Source: Bacillus siamensis KCTC 13613
GTDB taxonomy: Bacteria; Bacillota; Bacilli; Bacillales; Bacillaceae
Assembly: GCF_000262045.1 (NCBI RefSeq)
Contig: NZ_AJVF01000021.1
Coordinates: 62,001-126,000 of the forward strand
DNA: 64,000 bases
Direction of reading: 5' to 3'
Made by a program: the position numbers and the translations under genes. Under the pieces are notes generated by a model. The model was not told the origin of the DNA and did no database searches. It worked only from the letters and a program-made list of their open reading frames with translations. Positions 8,947 to 18,268 of the stretch are shown here, piece after piece (within the stretch, counting starts at the first letter, position 1; every line of letters begins with the position of its first letter).

Positions 8947-9879
8947 TCACTTAAAGATGTCACTGATATATTGAACTTCGTCCTCGGTTAACTGCACATC
9001 AAGCGCGTCCAGATTGTGTTTCAGCTGGTCGGGGCGTTTGGCTCCGGGAATGATCGCATCCACCGCAGGCTGCGACAGAAGCCACGCGAGTGCGATATGC
9101 GCTGTCTGCACGCCTTTTTCTTCAGCAACGGCCCGCATCTTATCCACTCTCTCCAGGTTTTGGTGAAAAGCTTCTCCCTGAAACGGCGGCCTGTTCTTTC
9201 GGCTGTCCTCAAAGACTGTGTCTTTTGTAAACTTTCCCGTCAGCAAGCCGGAAGCAAGCGGAAAATAAGGAATAAAGGAAATGCCGTTCTTTTCACAGTA
9301 AGGCAGCAGATCGCGCTCCGCCTCACGCTGAATCAGTGAATATTCCGACTGAAAAACCTCTAAATAGCCGTCCGCGTTAAACTCCTGCAGTTGTCCGAAG
9401 CTGAGATTGGACGCGCCGATTGCTCTGATTTTCCCTTCGTCCTTCAGTTCTTTTAACGTACCCGCCACCTCGGACAGCGGTGTTTTTCCGTCAGGGAAGT
9501 GAACGTAGTACAGATCAATCACATCTGTTTTCAGCCGCTTCAGGCTTTTTTCCGCCTCACTTCGAAGAAATTCACGGCTGTTGTCCAGTTCGATCTGCCC
9601 GTTGACTTCTTTGTGCGCGCCCTTTGACGCAATGACGAGGCTGTCCCGCACGCCGCGCTCTGCGACAACTTCACCGATTAACTCTTCTGAACGCCCCAAA
9701 CCGTATATAAACGCCGTATCAATAAAATTGACGCCGCCATCCAATGCTGTGCGGATGAGTTCTTTTCCCGTTTCATCATTGAGATTAGGAAACAGATTAT
9801 GTCCTCCGACCGCATTTGCGCCAAAACCGATACGCTTTACCCGTAAATCCGTCCTGCCCAGCGTACGTGTTTCCTCCAT
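8947..9879 (-). CDS. yccK: Aldo/keto reductase YccK
   Basis: A 310-residue TIM-barrel aldo/keto reductase with the catalytic tetrad in place: Asp54, Tyr59 (FIDTAFIYG), Lys86 (ASKGAHKE) and His127 (YYVHFPD). It is closest in style to the IolS/YccK subgroup, which reduces aldehydes or ketones with NADPH. The start ATG is preceded by AAGGGGATC. The natural substrate is unknown. In B. subtilis the natKR-natAB genes separate yccK from yccF; here only 129 bases do. Confidence 0.88.
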   Translation of the reverse strand: MEETRTLGRTDLRVKRIGFGANAVGGHNLFPNLNDETGKELIRTALDGGVNFIDTAFIYGLGRSEELIGEVVAERGVRDSLVIASKGAHKEVNGQIELDNSREFLRSEAEKSLKRLKTDVIDLYYVHFPDGKTPLSEVAGTLKELKDEGKIRAIGASNLSFGQLQEFNADGYLEVFQSEYSLIQREAERDLLPYCEKNGISFIPYFPLASGLLTGKFTKDTVFEDSRKNRPPFQGEAFHQNLERVDKMRAVAEEKGVQTAHIALAWLLSQPAVDAIIPGAKRPDQLKHNLDALDVQLTEDEVQYISDIFK

Positions 9880-9961
9880 GGCTCAGATCCCCTTCCTTTT
9901 ATACCTCTGTTTAGTATTAGATAGACAGTAAGAATTATCCTGCCTGAGAGCCTATCTACAG

Positions 9962-9999
9962 AAAAAACCTTGAAAAGCGTTTGCCCTTCAAGGTTTTTT
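9962..9999 (-). terminator. Terminator after yccF
   Basis: A perfect 13-bp stem (AAAAAACCTTGAA and its complement) 10 bases past the yccF stop. The T run lies on the minus-strand transcript. Confidence 0.85.
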
Positions 10000-10008
10000 T
10001 GCCGTGTA

Positions 10009-11079
10009 TTAAGATGTCAGAGCTGCGGCGAAGCGTTCGGCTTCATCCGTGAGAGCACCCTCGATTTCCTTATAGCGGCTGGAAATCGTTGAGGCGCTGA
10101 CGCCGTACTTCTTCGCCAGCTTCGCTTGAGAAACGGACGCGCCGTTCAGAGAAATGCTGTTCACATAATATTCGACCGCCGCCGCGAAAGCTTCCGGCTT
10201 TCTGATCGTCGGTGCTTTTTTGACACAGAACGTTTTCCACAGATCAATAACGGCCGGAACCAGCTCAGCCGGGTATTCATCCCCGCTCAGGCCTTTTTCA
10301 ATGGCGTCTGCCGTTTCCTTCTCCATGTCGTTGGCCCACTCTGTCTGTTTTTCTTCAGCAGCCTGCTCAGGCTCTTCCGCAGTTCCTAAAAGAGCGGCCA
10401 GCACAGTGTCGAAGTTTTCCTCCATAAAGCGCTCAGGCGATTTTCCTTCTGCAAGGGCCGGGGCCGCCGCTTTTTTCACTTTGCTGATCAAAGCTTCGGT
10501 CCGCTTCACAGGGAAGATCGTAAATTGCATGAAGAACTCCGCTTTTTCCGCTTCGTGGATCGGATAGCCGAGAATCAGGCTTCCCTCCGGCGGAAGATCC
10601 TGCTGGCTGACGTCCATTTCCACTTTGAATTGTTTTTTCGTCATCACATCTTCAAAGTGAATCATTCCTTCTTTCACATCTTCAAGCACCATAACCGCTG
10701 GTGTCATGCTTTTCCATGATTCAACGATTTCTCGTGTTTTCGGACGGTTGATGCCGCCGGCTTTTTTCTGAAGGTATTCTTCAAAAATCGTCTTGCCGCC
10801 TGCCAGCGGTCGGAAGAAAATGCCCCAGATGCCGAGGTTGAAGACTCCGATGTCTTTTGTCTGTCTGTCCAGCTCCGCAATGAACTCGTGCTGGTTAATA
10901 AATGATGATATGCCGTCTCTATGTGCTGTAAAGGCGTACTCCATTAGGCTTTCCTGAATCTGTTTCGCTTCTTTTGCCGCGATGTCTGCCGGAATGGCAG
11001 CTGCTTTACTTCCGCAGCATTTTTTATATTTCTTCCCGCTGCCGCATGGGCAAGGGGCATTTCTTTTCACTTTTCCCAC
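10009..11079 (-). CDS. yccF: SEC-C zinc-motif protein with C-terminal HTH
   Basis: A 356-residue protein that opens with a SEC-C zinc-binding motif (CPCGSGKKYKKCC, residues 10-22; the same metal motif ends SecA). A helical middle follows, including an acidic stretch near residue 240, and then a C-terminal helix-turn-helix-like segment (KLAKKYGVSASTISSRY, about 323-339). This architecture is found in a Bacillus family of unknown role; a link to translation or DNA binding is only suggested by the two motifs. The symbol rests on its place next to estA. Confidence 0.7.
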   Translation of the reverse strand: MGKVKRNAPCPCGSGKKYKKCCGSKAAAIPADIAAKEAKQIQESLMEYAFTAHRDGISSFINQHEFIAELDRQTKDIGVFNLGIWGIFFRPLAGGKTIFEEYLQKKAGGINRPKTREIVESWKSMTPAVMVLEDVKEGMIHFEDVMTKKQFKVEMDVSQQDLPPEGSLILGYPIHEAEKAEFFMQFTIFPVKRTEALISKVKKAAAPALAEGKSPERFMEENFDTVLAALLGTAEEPEQAAEEKQTEWANDMEKETADAIEKGLSGDEYPAELVPAVIDLWKTFCVKKAPTIRKPEAFAAAVEYYVNSISLNGASVSQAKLAKKYGVSASTISSRYKEIEGALTDEAERFAAALTS

Positions 11080-11173
11080 AATAAACCCTCCGAATTCTGA
11101 TATAACTTTATTATTTTAACAAAAATAACTTCAGAGGGCTTGGTTTACGGCTAAAAAAGAATTTGGAAGAAAA

Positions 11174-11208
11174 AAAGGCCCCGGGAGATTCTCTTTCTCC
11201 GGGGCTTT
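11174..11208 (-). terminator. Terminator after estA
   Basis: GC-rich hairpin (AGCCCCGGAGA against TCTCCCGGGGCCT) followed by TTTTTTTC on the minus strand, 8 bases past the estA stop. Confidence 0.8.
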
Positions 11209-11215
11209 GAAACGG

Positions 11216-11860
11216 TTAATTTGTATTTTGTCCGCCGCCGTTCAGACCTTCTTTAATCAGCCCGTTTACTTGGCTGTTCATTAAAAGTCCGATGTGCCCG
11301 ACACCGTGAATCTGCACGTTTTTCCCGCCGATCAGCCGTGACAGCGGGTTCATGACGATTAAGTCCGCTGAGCTGTAAATCGATGTATACAAAATCTTTT
11401 GGTTCGGATCAGTTCCCGGAAGCGCTCTGTTGGTCACAAGACCGTTCGCTCCGCCGAGTGTGACGACGTTTGCGATTTTGTCCCCGCCGTCAAGATTTTT
11501 AATGTAATAGAGCGTGTTGGCGCCGCCCATGCTGTGCGCGACGATATCGACTTTTTTCGCGCCCGTTTCGCTGAGCACTTTTTTCACGTAATTTGACAGT
11601 CTCGGTGCATTGTGTCTGTTGTTTCCGGTTTTGTCCAGAAAATCAATGGCGTACATCTCATTTCTTGACCAGCCTTGGGATGCCAAGTACGTTTTGATTC
11701 CCGCGAAATTAAAGGACGCCCCGCCGATTCCGTGGACCATGACAACCGGGTTATGCTCTGAGGAGGCTTTCGATACGGTCGGCTGGAAGGCAAATACGGA
11801 AATGACGGACAGCATGCAGACTGTAAGAATCGCTAGGATTTTGCTTTTGATTTGTTTCAT
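11216..11860 (-). CDS. estA: Secreted lipase EstA (LipA)
   Basis: The start used is the ATG behind AGGAGGAAAGTTC; the upstream 13 codons lack a ribosome site. The 214-residue precursor has a Sec signal peptide (residues 1 to about 32, KASS-EHNP region). The mature part is a minimal alpha/beta hydrolase with the triad Ser110 (in AHSMG, where Ala replaces the usual first Gly, as in family I.4 lipases), Asp166 and His189. It matches the roughly 19-kDa lidless lipase A of B. subtilis, which hydrolyses triacylglycerols outside the cell. Confidence 0.93.
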   Translation of the reverse strand: MKQIKSKILAILTVCMLSVISVFAFQPTVSKASSEHNPVVMVHGIGGASFNFAGIKTYLASQGWSRNEMYAIDFLDKTGNNRHNAPRLSNYVKKVLSETGAKKVDIVAHSMGGANTLYYIKNLDGGDKIANVVTLGGANGLVTNRALPGTDPNQKILYTSIYSSADLIVMNPLSRLIGGKNVQIHGVGHIGLLMNSQVNGLIKEGLNGGGQNTN

Positions 11861-12029
11861 GAACTTTCCTCCTGTTATGTAATTTTTTGCAATTTTCATT
11901 CTATTAGAGAAGAAAAGGAAAAAATAGAGTATTTTTTCCTGTTTTCAACAATTGAAAAAGAGGCGGAAAAATGAGAAAGACGCCCCTTTCCCGAAAGCAC
12001 ACTTATACTTTAATACGGCAAACAAAAAA

Positions 12030-12058
12030 AGGAGAGAACACCTGGTTCTCTTCTCCTA
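12030..12058 (-). terminator. Terminator after ansZ
   Basis: Hairpin GAGAAGAGAACC/GGTGTTCTCTC followed by CTTTTTTTG on the minus strand; it overlaps the ansZ stop codon. Confidence 0.75.
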
Positions 12059-13171
12059 GTACTCATTGAAATAGGTTTGAATCCGCTTAGGGTCATGCGT
12101 TTTTGTCAGCGCGAGCATCAGCAGAATCCGCGCTTTTTGAGGGTTGAGAGAGTTTGAAGCTGTCAGATGGTCTTTTTCATACTCTCGATTAGGTGTTACC
12201 GCCCCGTTTCCCGTCCTTGTGGAGCGGACAACCGCCAGCCCGCTTTTGACCGACTTTACGGCGCCTTTTTGCGCCGCATCAGACATTGAGCCGTTTCCCG
12301 GGCCTGCAAAAATAATGCCTTGCGCTCCTGATTTTGCGGCGGCTTCAAAGAGATAGCTTCCGTCATTTTGATAGCCGTATATAATATCGACCTGCGGCAG
12401 TTTATCAAGTTTATCGATCTGGAAATCTGTATCTTTCGTATGCTTTCGGGTCATGATGTTATTAAAATAGATGTCATCAGCAATCGTACCGATATAACCC
12501 ATTTCTTCCGATTTGAATGTGTCGGTCGCGGTTGTATTGGTTTTTGTCACATATCGCGCCGAAGCGATTCTGTCATTTAATACGACAAGCGTCCCCTTGC
12601 CTTTCGCATCAGGCGCAGCCGCGGTTTTTACCGCGTTATATAAGTTGGACGGCCCGTCAGCTCCGATCGCCGTGGACGGCCTCATTGACCCGGCGACCAC
12701 GACGGGTTTGTCACTTTTGACCGTCAGATTGAGAAAATAGGCAGTTTCCTCAAGTGTGTCTGTTCCATGTGTAATGACAATGCCGTCTGTATCATCAGAC
12801 TTGAGCAGCTTGTTTACCCGTTTTGAAAGTTTCAGCAGGGTCTCGTTATTCATATTCTGGCTGCCGATATTCACAATCTGTTCTCCGCTGACATGCGCGA
12901 TCTCCTTCATCTCCGGGACTGCCTGAATCAGGGCATCAACTCCGATCGCCCCTGCGGTGTACTCCGTGGCGGACGTCTTTGAAGGAGCAGCGCCTGCAAT
13001 TGTGCCGCCGGTGGCAAGAATTTTAATATTCGGCAGTCCGTCTTTTTTTGCTGAGGCTGAGGCTGCCATCTGGTGCGGTGTTTCTTTCGCCTGAGGAGAT
13101 TGGGAGCAGCCGGCCGCTATGAAGAATAGAGCCGTGATAAATGTAATGAATGGCATGAATTGTTTTTTCAT
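12056..13171 (-). CDS. ansZ: Extracytoplasmic L-asparaginase II, lipoprotein
   Basis: A 371-residue protein with a lipoprotein signal (lipobox AAGC, Cys22), then a type II asparaginase: ATGGTIAG at residues 53-60 with the nucleophilic Thr57 region, and the second signature THGTDTLEE. It converts asparagine to aspartate and ammonia on the outer membrane face. The orthologue AnsZ in B. subtilis is under nitrogen control by TnrA; I did not locate a clear TnrA box. It is divergent from lmrA. Confidence 0.92.
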   Translation of the reverse strand: MKKQFMPFITFITALFFIAAGCSQSPQAKETPHQMAASASAKKDGLPNIKILATGGTIAGAAPSKTSATEYTAGAIGVDALIQAVPEMKEIAHVSGEQIVNIGSQNMNNETLLKLSKRVNKLLKSDDTDGIVITHGTDTLEETAYFLNLTVKSDKPVVVAGSMRPSTAIGADGPSNLYNAVKTAAAPDAKGKGTLVVLNDRIASARYVTKTNTTATDTFKSEEMGYIGTIADDIYFNNIMTRKHTKDTDFQIDKLDKLPQVDIIYGYQNDGSYLFEAAAKSGAQGIIFAGPGNGSMSDAAQKGAVKSVKSGLAVVRSTRTGNGAVTPNREYEKDHLTASNSLNPQKARILLMLALTKTHDPKRIQTYFNEY

Positions 13172-13266
13172 TCTTTTCTCTCCTTTTCTTTATTTATGAA
13201 GATTTCCCTCTCATCGGTCAACGCGCTTGTCAGGCAATCTTCCGAAGAAAATAACTGTAAAAACCC

Positions 13267-13295
13267 TTGACACCGTCATGGGAAATCAAGATAAT
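13267..13295 (+). promoter_or_regulatory. lmrAB promoter
   Basis: Consensus TTGACA, 17-base spacer, GATAAT. It lies 53 bases upstream of the lmrA start and overlaps the LmrA operator. Confidence 0.8.
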
Positions 13296-13314
13296 AGACC
13301 AGTCACTATATTTT
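13294..13314 (+). promoter_or_regulatory. LmrA/QdoR-type operator
   Basis: ATAGACCAGTCACTATATT starts at the last bases of the -10 element. It agrees with the LmrA/YxaF box of B. subtilis as I remember it (AGACC-R-GTC core followed by an AT run). Its position over the start site fits repression of lmrAB by its first gene product. Confidence 0.75.
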
Positions 13315-13347
13315 AAATTTGTCATCAATCAGTAAGGTGGGAACATT

Positions 13348-13914
13348 ATGAGTTATGGAGATTCTCGTGAAAAAATCCTCGCTGCGGCAACCAGGCTGTT
13401 TCAGCTTCAGGGGTATTACGGCACGGGACTGAATCAGATTATTAAAGAAAGCGGCGCGCCGAAAGGTTCTCTTTACTATCATTTTCCGGACGGCAAAGAG
13501 CAGCTCGCCATTGAGGCTGTCAAAGAAATGAGCCATTATATCCGTATGAAAATAAAAGAAAGCCTTGATGCCTATCCCGACCCTGCGGAAAGCATTCAAG
13601 CGTTTTTACAGGACTTATCAAGCCAATTCACATGTCCGGAGAATTTCGAAGGGTTTCCTGTCGGTTTACTGGCTGCCGAGACGGCTTTAACGAGCGAAAA
13701 GCTCCAGCAGGCCTGTCAATGCGCTTATCAGGAATGGGAGAATCTGTTCGCCGGCAAATTGAGATCAGCCGGTTTTTCCGATGAGAAAGCGGCGGAAATC
13801 AGCACTGTTTTAAATGCCATGATAGAAGGCGGCATCATTTTGTCTTTAGCAAAAAAAGACAAAATGCCGATCATCCATATTTCCAAACAAATCCCCAACC
13901 TGCTGAAGACATAA
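13348..13914 (+). CDS. lmrA: TetR-family repressor LmrA
   Basis: A 188-residue TetR protein with an N-terminal helix-turn-helix (residues about 5-50: ILAAATRLFQLQGY..TGLNQIIKESGAPKGSLYYHF) and a C-terminal ligand domain. It is the first gene of lmrAB, with promoter and operator directly upstream and a ribosome site AAGGTGGG. In B. subtilis LmrA represses lmrAB and the yxaGH quercetin genes, and flavonoids relieve the repression. Confidence 0.92.
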   Translation: MSYGDSREKILAAATRLFQLQGYYGTGLNQIIKESGAPKGSLYYHFPDGKEQLAIEAVKEMSHYIRMKIKESLDAYPDPAESIQAFLQDLSSQFTCPENFEGFPVGLLAAETALTSEKLQQACQCAYQEWENLFAGKLRSAGFSDEKAAEISTVLNAMIEGGIILSLAKKDKMPIIHISKQIPNLLKT

Positions 13915-13951
13915 AATACAAGAGACATGTTACGTAAAGAAAGAGAGGAGA

Positions 13952-15391
13952 ATGTTTTTGGAAAACGCTCAGCCTTCCAAACAATATAAAGTTATGCCGA
14001 TCATGATTTCTTTGCTGATGGCAGGATTTATCGGCATGTTCAGTGAAACGGCGCTGAATATTGCCCTGACCGACCTGATGAAGGAGCTGCATATCACTCC
14101 CGCGACCGTCCAGTGGCTGACGACGGGCTATCTGCTCGTTCTCGGTATTCTTGTCCCGGTTTCAGGTCTGCTTTTGCAATGGTTTACGACGAGACAGCTG
14201 TTTATCGTTTCACTCGCTTTTTCCATTATCGGCACGCTGATTGCAGCGCTTGCACCGAGCTTTCCGTTTCTTTTGGCGGCAAGAATCGTGCAGGCTTTAG
14301 GAACCGGACTGCTGCTGCCGCTGATGTTTAATACGATCCTCGTCATCTTCCCGCCGCATAAGCGCGGAGCGGCAATGGGGACGATCGGGCTTGTCATCAT
14401 GTTCGCTCCTGCGATCGGTCCGACGTTTTCAGGGCTTGTGTTAGAGCATTTGAACTGGCATTGGATTTTCTGGATCTCCCTGCCGTTTCTCGTCTTGGCT
14501 CTTTTATTCGGCATCGCCTACATGCAGAATGTATCCGACATTACAAAGCCGAAAATTGACGTGCTTTCCATTATTCTGTCTACGATCGGATTCGGCGGCA
14601 TCGTCTTCGGTTTCAGTAATGCGGGCGAAGGATCAGGCGGCTGGTCAAGCCCGACGGTTATCGGTTCGCTTACTGTCGGTGCGATCGCGCTCATTTTATT
14701 CTCCATCAGGCAGCTGAAAATGAAGCAGCCGATGATGAATCTGCGCGCTTTCCGCTATCCGATGTTTATTCTCGGTGTCGTGATTGTATTTATCTGTATG
14801 ATGGTTATCTTATCAACAATGCTTCTCTTGCCTATGTATTTACAAAGCGGATTGCTGCTGACGGCATTTACGTCCGGACTCATCCTGCTTCCGGGCGGTA
14901 TTTTAAACGGATTTATGTCTCCGATAACGGGACGTCTGTTTGATAAATACGGACCGAAGTGGCTTGTCATTCCCGGGTTTGTCATCACGGCAACCGTGCT
15001 TTCGTTTTTCTCAAACATTAACGGCGCTTCAACGGCGCTTCTGATTGTCGCGCTTCATACATGCCTGATGATCGGAATTTCCATGATCATGATGCCGGCG
15101 CAAACGAACGGCTTAAATCAGCTGCCGCCGGAATTTTATCCGGACGGAACAGCCATTATGAATACGCTCCAGCAGATGGCCGGCGCAATCGGCACTGCGG
15201 TGGCAGTCAGCATCATGGCTGCCGGCCAGAAGAATTATATGAGCACCGCGAAAAACCCGAATGATCCTTCCGCATACTCTCACGCGCTGATTGCGGGCGT
15301 CCAGCACGCCTTTATCTTCGCGATGATTGTCGCCGTTATCGGTCTGATCAGCGCTTTCTTTATGAAACGGGTCAAAGTGAATCACTCATAA
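13952..15391 (+). CDS. lmrB: MFS multidrug transporter LmrB (14 TM, DHA2)
   Basis: A 479-residue DHA2-family exporter with about fourteen membrane helices and a motif-C type stretch (GPTFSG near residue 155). The orthologue confers lincomycin and puromycin resistance by proton-driven efflux. It starts 37 bases after lmrA at an ATG behind GAGAGGAG, so both genes form one operon. A bidirectional terminator follows. Confidence 0.92.
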   Translation: MFLENAQPSKQYKVMPIMISLLMAGFIGMFSETALNIALTDLMKELHITPATVQWLTTGYLLVLGILVPVSGLLLQWFTTRQLFIVSLAFSIIGTLIAALAPSFPFLLAARIVQALGTGLLLPLMFNTILVIFPPHKRGAAMGTIGLVIMFAPAIGPTFSGLVLEHLNWHWIFWISLPFLVLALLFGIAYMQNVSDITKPKIDVLSIILSTIGFGGIVFGFSNAGEGSGGWSSPTVIGSLTVGAIALILFSIRQLKMKQPMMNLRAFRYPMFILGVVIVFICMMVILSTMLLLPMYLQSGLLLTAFTSGLILLPGGILNGFMSPITGRLFDKYGPKWLVIPGFVITATVLSFFSNINGASTALLIVALHTCLMIGISMIMMPAQTNGLNQLPPEFYPDGTAIMNTLQQMAGAIGTAVAVSIMAAGQKNYMSTAKNPNDPSAYSHALIAGVQHAFIFAMIVAVIGLISAFFMKRVKVNHS

Positions 15392-15393
15392 GA

Positions 15394-15427
15394 AAACAGC
15401 AGACTCCCCGCGGGTCTGCTGTTTTTT
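15394..15427 (+). terminator. Bidirectional terminator lmrB / ycbU
   Basis: AAAACAGCAGAC and GTCTGCTGTTTT arms with a GC-rich loop and a T run, placed between two convergent stops. Confidence 0.85.
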
Positions 15428-16553
15428 ATATCATGAGCGCTTCAGCCAGTTCATCAATCGCACAGATAAGGTCATCGGCCGTGTTATAGAAATGAGGCGC
15501 CAGCCGGATGAGTTGTCCGCTGGGTGCGCATACGATGTTTTTCCGCTTCAAAAGCGCAGCGGTCTCCGCCGCTTTTTCATCCCGTATGGAAATCATGCCG
15601 GGTCTGTCATCGGCAGACGGGGGGCCTGTGAGAGTCAGTCCTTTTTCAGAAGCGTATTCATACGCAAATGCGCTGAGTTTTTTTACTTCCCTATGAATGC
15701 GGTCTGTGCCGACATCGTTTAAAAGGGATAAAGCCGCCTGTGCCGCATATATGCTGATAAATGCCGGGGTTCCGGTTTCAAAGCGTTTGGCTCCGTCCGC
15801 ATAAGAAAAACGGGTCAAATCCAGCATCGACTCCCGCTGCTGTCCGAACCACCCGGTGACTTTCGGCTTCAGCCGTTCCGCAAGTTCCTTTCTGACATAG
15901 AGAAACGCCGTTCCCGGTATGCCGAGCATATACTTTCTCGCGCCCGCAGCGAGCATATCAACTCCCCATTCTTTTACATCAATCGGGATGTGCCCAGCCG
16001 ATTGATAAGCATCGACAAAAAGAAGCGATCCTTTCTTTGCAGATATCTCGGCAATGCGCTTCATATCCTGGACAAAACCGGATGTATAGGACACATGCGG
16101 AACATAGGTGATACACGTCTGCTCCGTGATATACGTCTCATAACGTTCTAACGGGATCATTCCTTCTTCAGACGGGACGACTGAAAGCTCCATCTCAGTC
16201 TGCGCCTTCAGAATGTGGGCGATTGCCGGAAAATCCAATTCCGTATACACCGCCTGCTTCTTTCGGCAATCCGGTAAAGCTGAGACGACGGCAGAGGCGG
16301 CAGCCGTTACTGAAGGTAAAATGGCGATTTCTTCAGGCTTAGCGCCGATTAATTTCGCAAATTCACACCTTGCCTGCTCCGTGCGGCCCATGGCTTCATC
16401 CCAGTTTCCGCCGTTCTGAAGCAGGCTTTCCTGGTAGTCATTGATCGCTTTTGAAACCGGCCGGGCAAGAGCGCTTTGGGAGCAGCTGGCGAGCATCGTA
16501 TGTGTGCGGAGCGCCGGAAATAAAGATCGGTATGGCACCAAAGACGAATTCAA
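15426..16553 (-). CDS. ycbU: Class V PLP aminotransferase-like protein
   Basis: About 375 residues, fold type I, class V (cysteine desulfurase / isopenicillin epimerase group). VDAYQSAGHIPID holds the conserved Asp that pairs with the PLP ring nitrogen, and AAGARKYMLGIPG holds the Schiff-base Lys. The start is most likely the TTG behind GAAGGGGG (nine-base spacing); an ATG four bases before it is out of frame. Reaction unknown. It is divergent from pcp. Confidence 0.8.
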   Translation of the reverse strand: MNSSLVPYRSLFPALRTHTMLASCSQSALARPVSKAINDYQESLLQNGGNWDEAMGRTEQARCEFAKLIGAKPEEIAILPSVTAAASAVVSALPDCRKKQAVYTELDFPAIAHILKAQTEMELSVVPSEEGMIPLERYETYITEQTCITYVPHVSYTSGFVQDMKRIAEISAKKGSLLFVDAYQSAGHIPIDVKEWGVDMLAAGARKYMLGIPGTAFLYVRKELAERLKPKVTGWFGQQRESMLDLTRFSYADGAKRFETGTPAFISIYAAQAALSLLNDVGTDRIHREVKKLSAFAYEYASEKGLTLTGPPSADDRPGMISIRDEKAAETAALLKRKNIVCAPSGQLIRLAPHFYNTADDLICAIDELAEALMI

Positions 16554-16624
16554 GGCATGTTTCCCCCTTCGGCAGGAATATATGTCCATTATAGAGTATG
16601 GTAAAAAGAAAAGGAGGGTTTTTG

Positions 16625-17272
16625 ATGGAGAAAAAAGTATTGCTGACAGGCTTTGACCCCTTCGGCGGGGAAACGGTCAATCCTTCATGGGAAGCGGTCA
16701 AACGGCTGGACGGTGCCGCTGAAGGCCCCGCTGCTATCGTATCTGAACAAGTGCCGACCGTTTTTTATAAGTCCCTTGCCGTGCTGCGGGAGGCAATCAA
16801 GAAACATCAGCCCGACATTATCATCTGTGCCGGACAGGCAGGCGGCAGAATGCAGATCACGCCGGAACGGGTCGCGATCAACCTGAATGAGGCGCGCATA
16901 CCGGATAACGAAGGGAATCAGCCTGTCGGGGAAGACATTTCTCAAAGCGGTCCCGCGGCCTACTGGACCGGCCTTCCGATCAAACGGATCGTTGAAGAAA
17001 TAAAAAAGGAAGGCATTCCCGCGGCTGTATCCTACACGGCGGGGACGTTTGTATGCAATCATCTCTTTTACGGGCTGATGGATGAAATCAGCCGCCATCA
17101 TCCGCACATCCGGGGCGGGTTTATTCACATCCCGTACATTCCGGAGCAAACCTTGCAGAAGTCCGCGCCGAGCCTCAGCCTGGATCACATCACAAAAGCG
17201 CTCAAAATCGCCGCGGTGACCGCCGCGGCGCATGAGGACGATATTGAAACCGGCGGAGGCGAGCTTCACTAA
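16625..17272 (+). CDS. pcp: Pyrrolidone-carboxylate peptidase
   Basis: A 215-residue C15 cysteine peptidase that removes N-terminal pyroglutamate. The triad is visible as Glu81 (TPERVAINL), Cys144 (GTFVCNHLFY) and His168 (FIHIPY), matching the known positions in the Bacillus enzyme. The ATG follows AAGGAGGG with seven-base spacing, so the nine codons before it are excluded. Its stop overlaps the stop of the convergent tatCD by four bases. Confidence 0.93.
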   Translation: MEKKVLLTGFDPFGGETVNPSWEAVKRLDGAAEGPAAIVSEQVPTVFYKSLAVLREAIKKHQPDIIICAGQAGGRMQITPERVAINLNEARIPDNEGNQPVGEDISQSGPAAYWTGLPIKRIVEEIKKEGIPAAVSYTAGTFVCNHLFYGLMDEISRHHPHIRGGFIHIPYIPEQTLQKSAPSLSLDHITKALKIAAVTAAAHEDDIETGGGELH

Positions 17273-17997
17273 GCCGCTGACGCCGTCTCGGCCCATTTCT
17301 TCTTTCGGTAAACAATGCGGGACAGCGTCACACTGATTTCAAAGAGGACGAGCAGCGGAATCATGACGAGAAAGTCAGACATAAAATCCGGCGGCGTAAT
17401 CAGCACCGAGACGACGATCAGCACGAAATACGAAAGCTTCCTCGCCTTTGCCAGCCGGGATGGGTTCACGATCCCGAGCCGCGTCAGAAACATGACGGCC
17501 AGAGGCATTTCAAACAAAAACCCGAACGGCAATGTCATGTTAAGCATAAAAGTAAAATACTTGTCCGCCGTAAATACTATGTCAAAATGGCCGGCGGATA
17601 ATTGTGTTAAAAATCCGAGCACAATCGGAAACAGCACAAAATACCCGAAGGAAATTCCGATAATAAACAAAACCGAAAGCCCCGGAATGTAAAGCAAAGC
17701 GGCGCGGCGTTCAAACGGGGTCAAAGCCGGCGCCGTAAAACGCCAGAGCTGAAAGGCCGCAACCGGAATCGCTGCCGTAATGGCGCATATTCCCGCAATC
17801 ATCATATACACCCATAAAATCTCGCTCGGCCCTAAAACGGCCAGCCTTCCATGCAAATCCTTGATCAGCCAGTCATAAATATCCTGCACAAACCAGCATG
17901 CGCCGATAAAAAACACGAGAAAGGCGATAACGGTTTTAATGAGACGCTGCCGGACTTCCTCTAAATGCCCGATCAAGTGGGTTTCTTTTTTATCCAA
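17269..17997 (-). CDS. tatCD: Sec-independent translocase subunit TatCd
   Basis: A 242-residue TatC with six predicted membrane helices, an N-terminal HLEEVRQRLI motif that binds the twin-arginine signal, and a conserved FEMPL segment in the middle. It is the last gene of phoD-tatAD-tatCD. With TatAd it forms the phosphate-starvation translocase that exports folded PhoD. Confidence 0.93.
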   Translation of the reverse strand: MDKKETHLIGHLEEVRQRLIKTVIAFLVFFIGACWFVQDIYDWLIKDLHGRLAVLGPSEILWVYMMIAGICAITAAIPVAAFQLWRFTAPALTPFERRAALLYIPGLSVLFIIGISFGYFVLFPIVLGFLTQLSAGHFDIVFTADKYFTFMLNMTLPFGFLFEMPLAVMFLTRLGIVNPSRLAKARKLSYFVLIVVSVLITPPDFMSDFLVMIPLLVLFEISVTLSRIVYRKKKWAETASAA

Positions 17998-18058
17998 TCG
18001 TACATCCTCCTTATATCAAAGAAGGGGCAGAAACGGATCTCTGCCCCCGTGTCAGGAT

Positions 18059-18256
18059 TCAGCCTGCCGTTTTGTCTTTCTCAGCCGTCTGCTTGTCCGG
18101 CTCTTCATTTGAGACCAGTGTTTTTGCGGCGCTTTTAAATTCAAGCAGCGTGCGGCCGGCGGCACGGCCGATTTCCGGAAGCTTTGAAGGCCCGAAAATG
18201 ATCAGAGCGATGACAAAAATCAAGATTAACCCGGGAATGCCGATATTTGAAAACAT
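18059..18256 (-). CDS. tatAD: Twin-arginine translocase subunit TatAd
   Basis: A 65-residue TatA: a short N-tail, a membrane helix at residues 5-20, the FGP hinge at 21-23, an amphipathic helix ([15 protein letters not shown]), then a charged tail. In Gram-positive bacteria it does the work of both TatA and TatB. It lies 12 bases after phoD with a good ribosome site. Confidence 0.93.
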   Translation of the reverse strand: MFSNIGIPGLILIFVIALIIFGPSKLPEIGRAAGRTLLEFKSAAKTLVSNEEPDKQTAEKDKTAG

Positions 18257-18268
18257 AAGTATGCCCCC

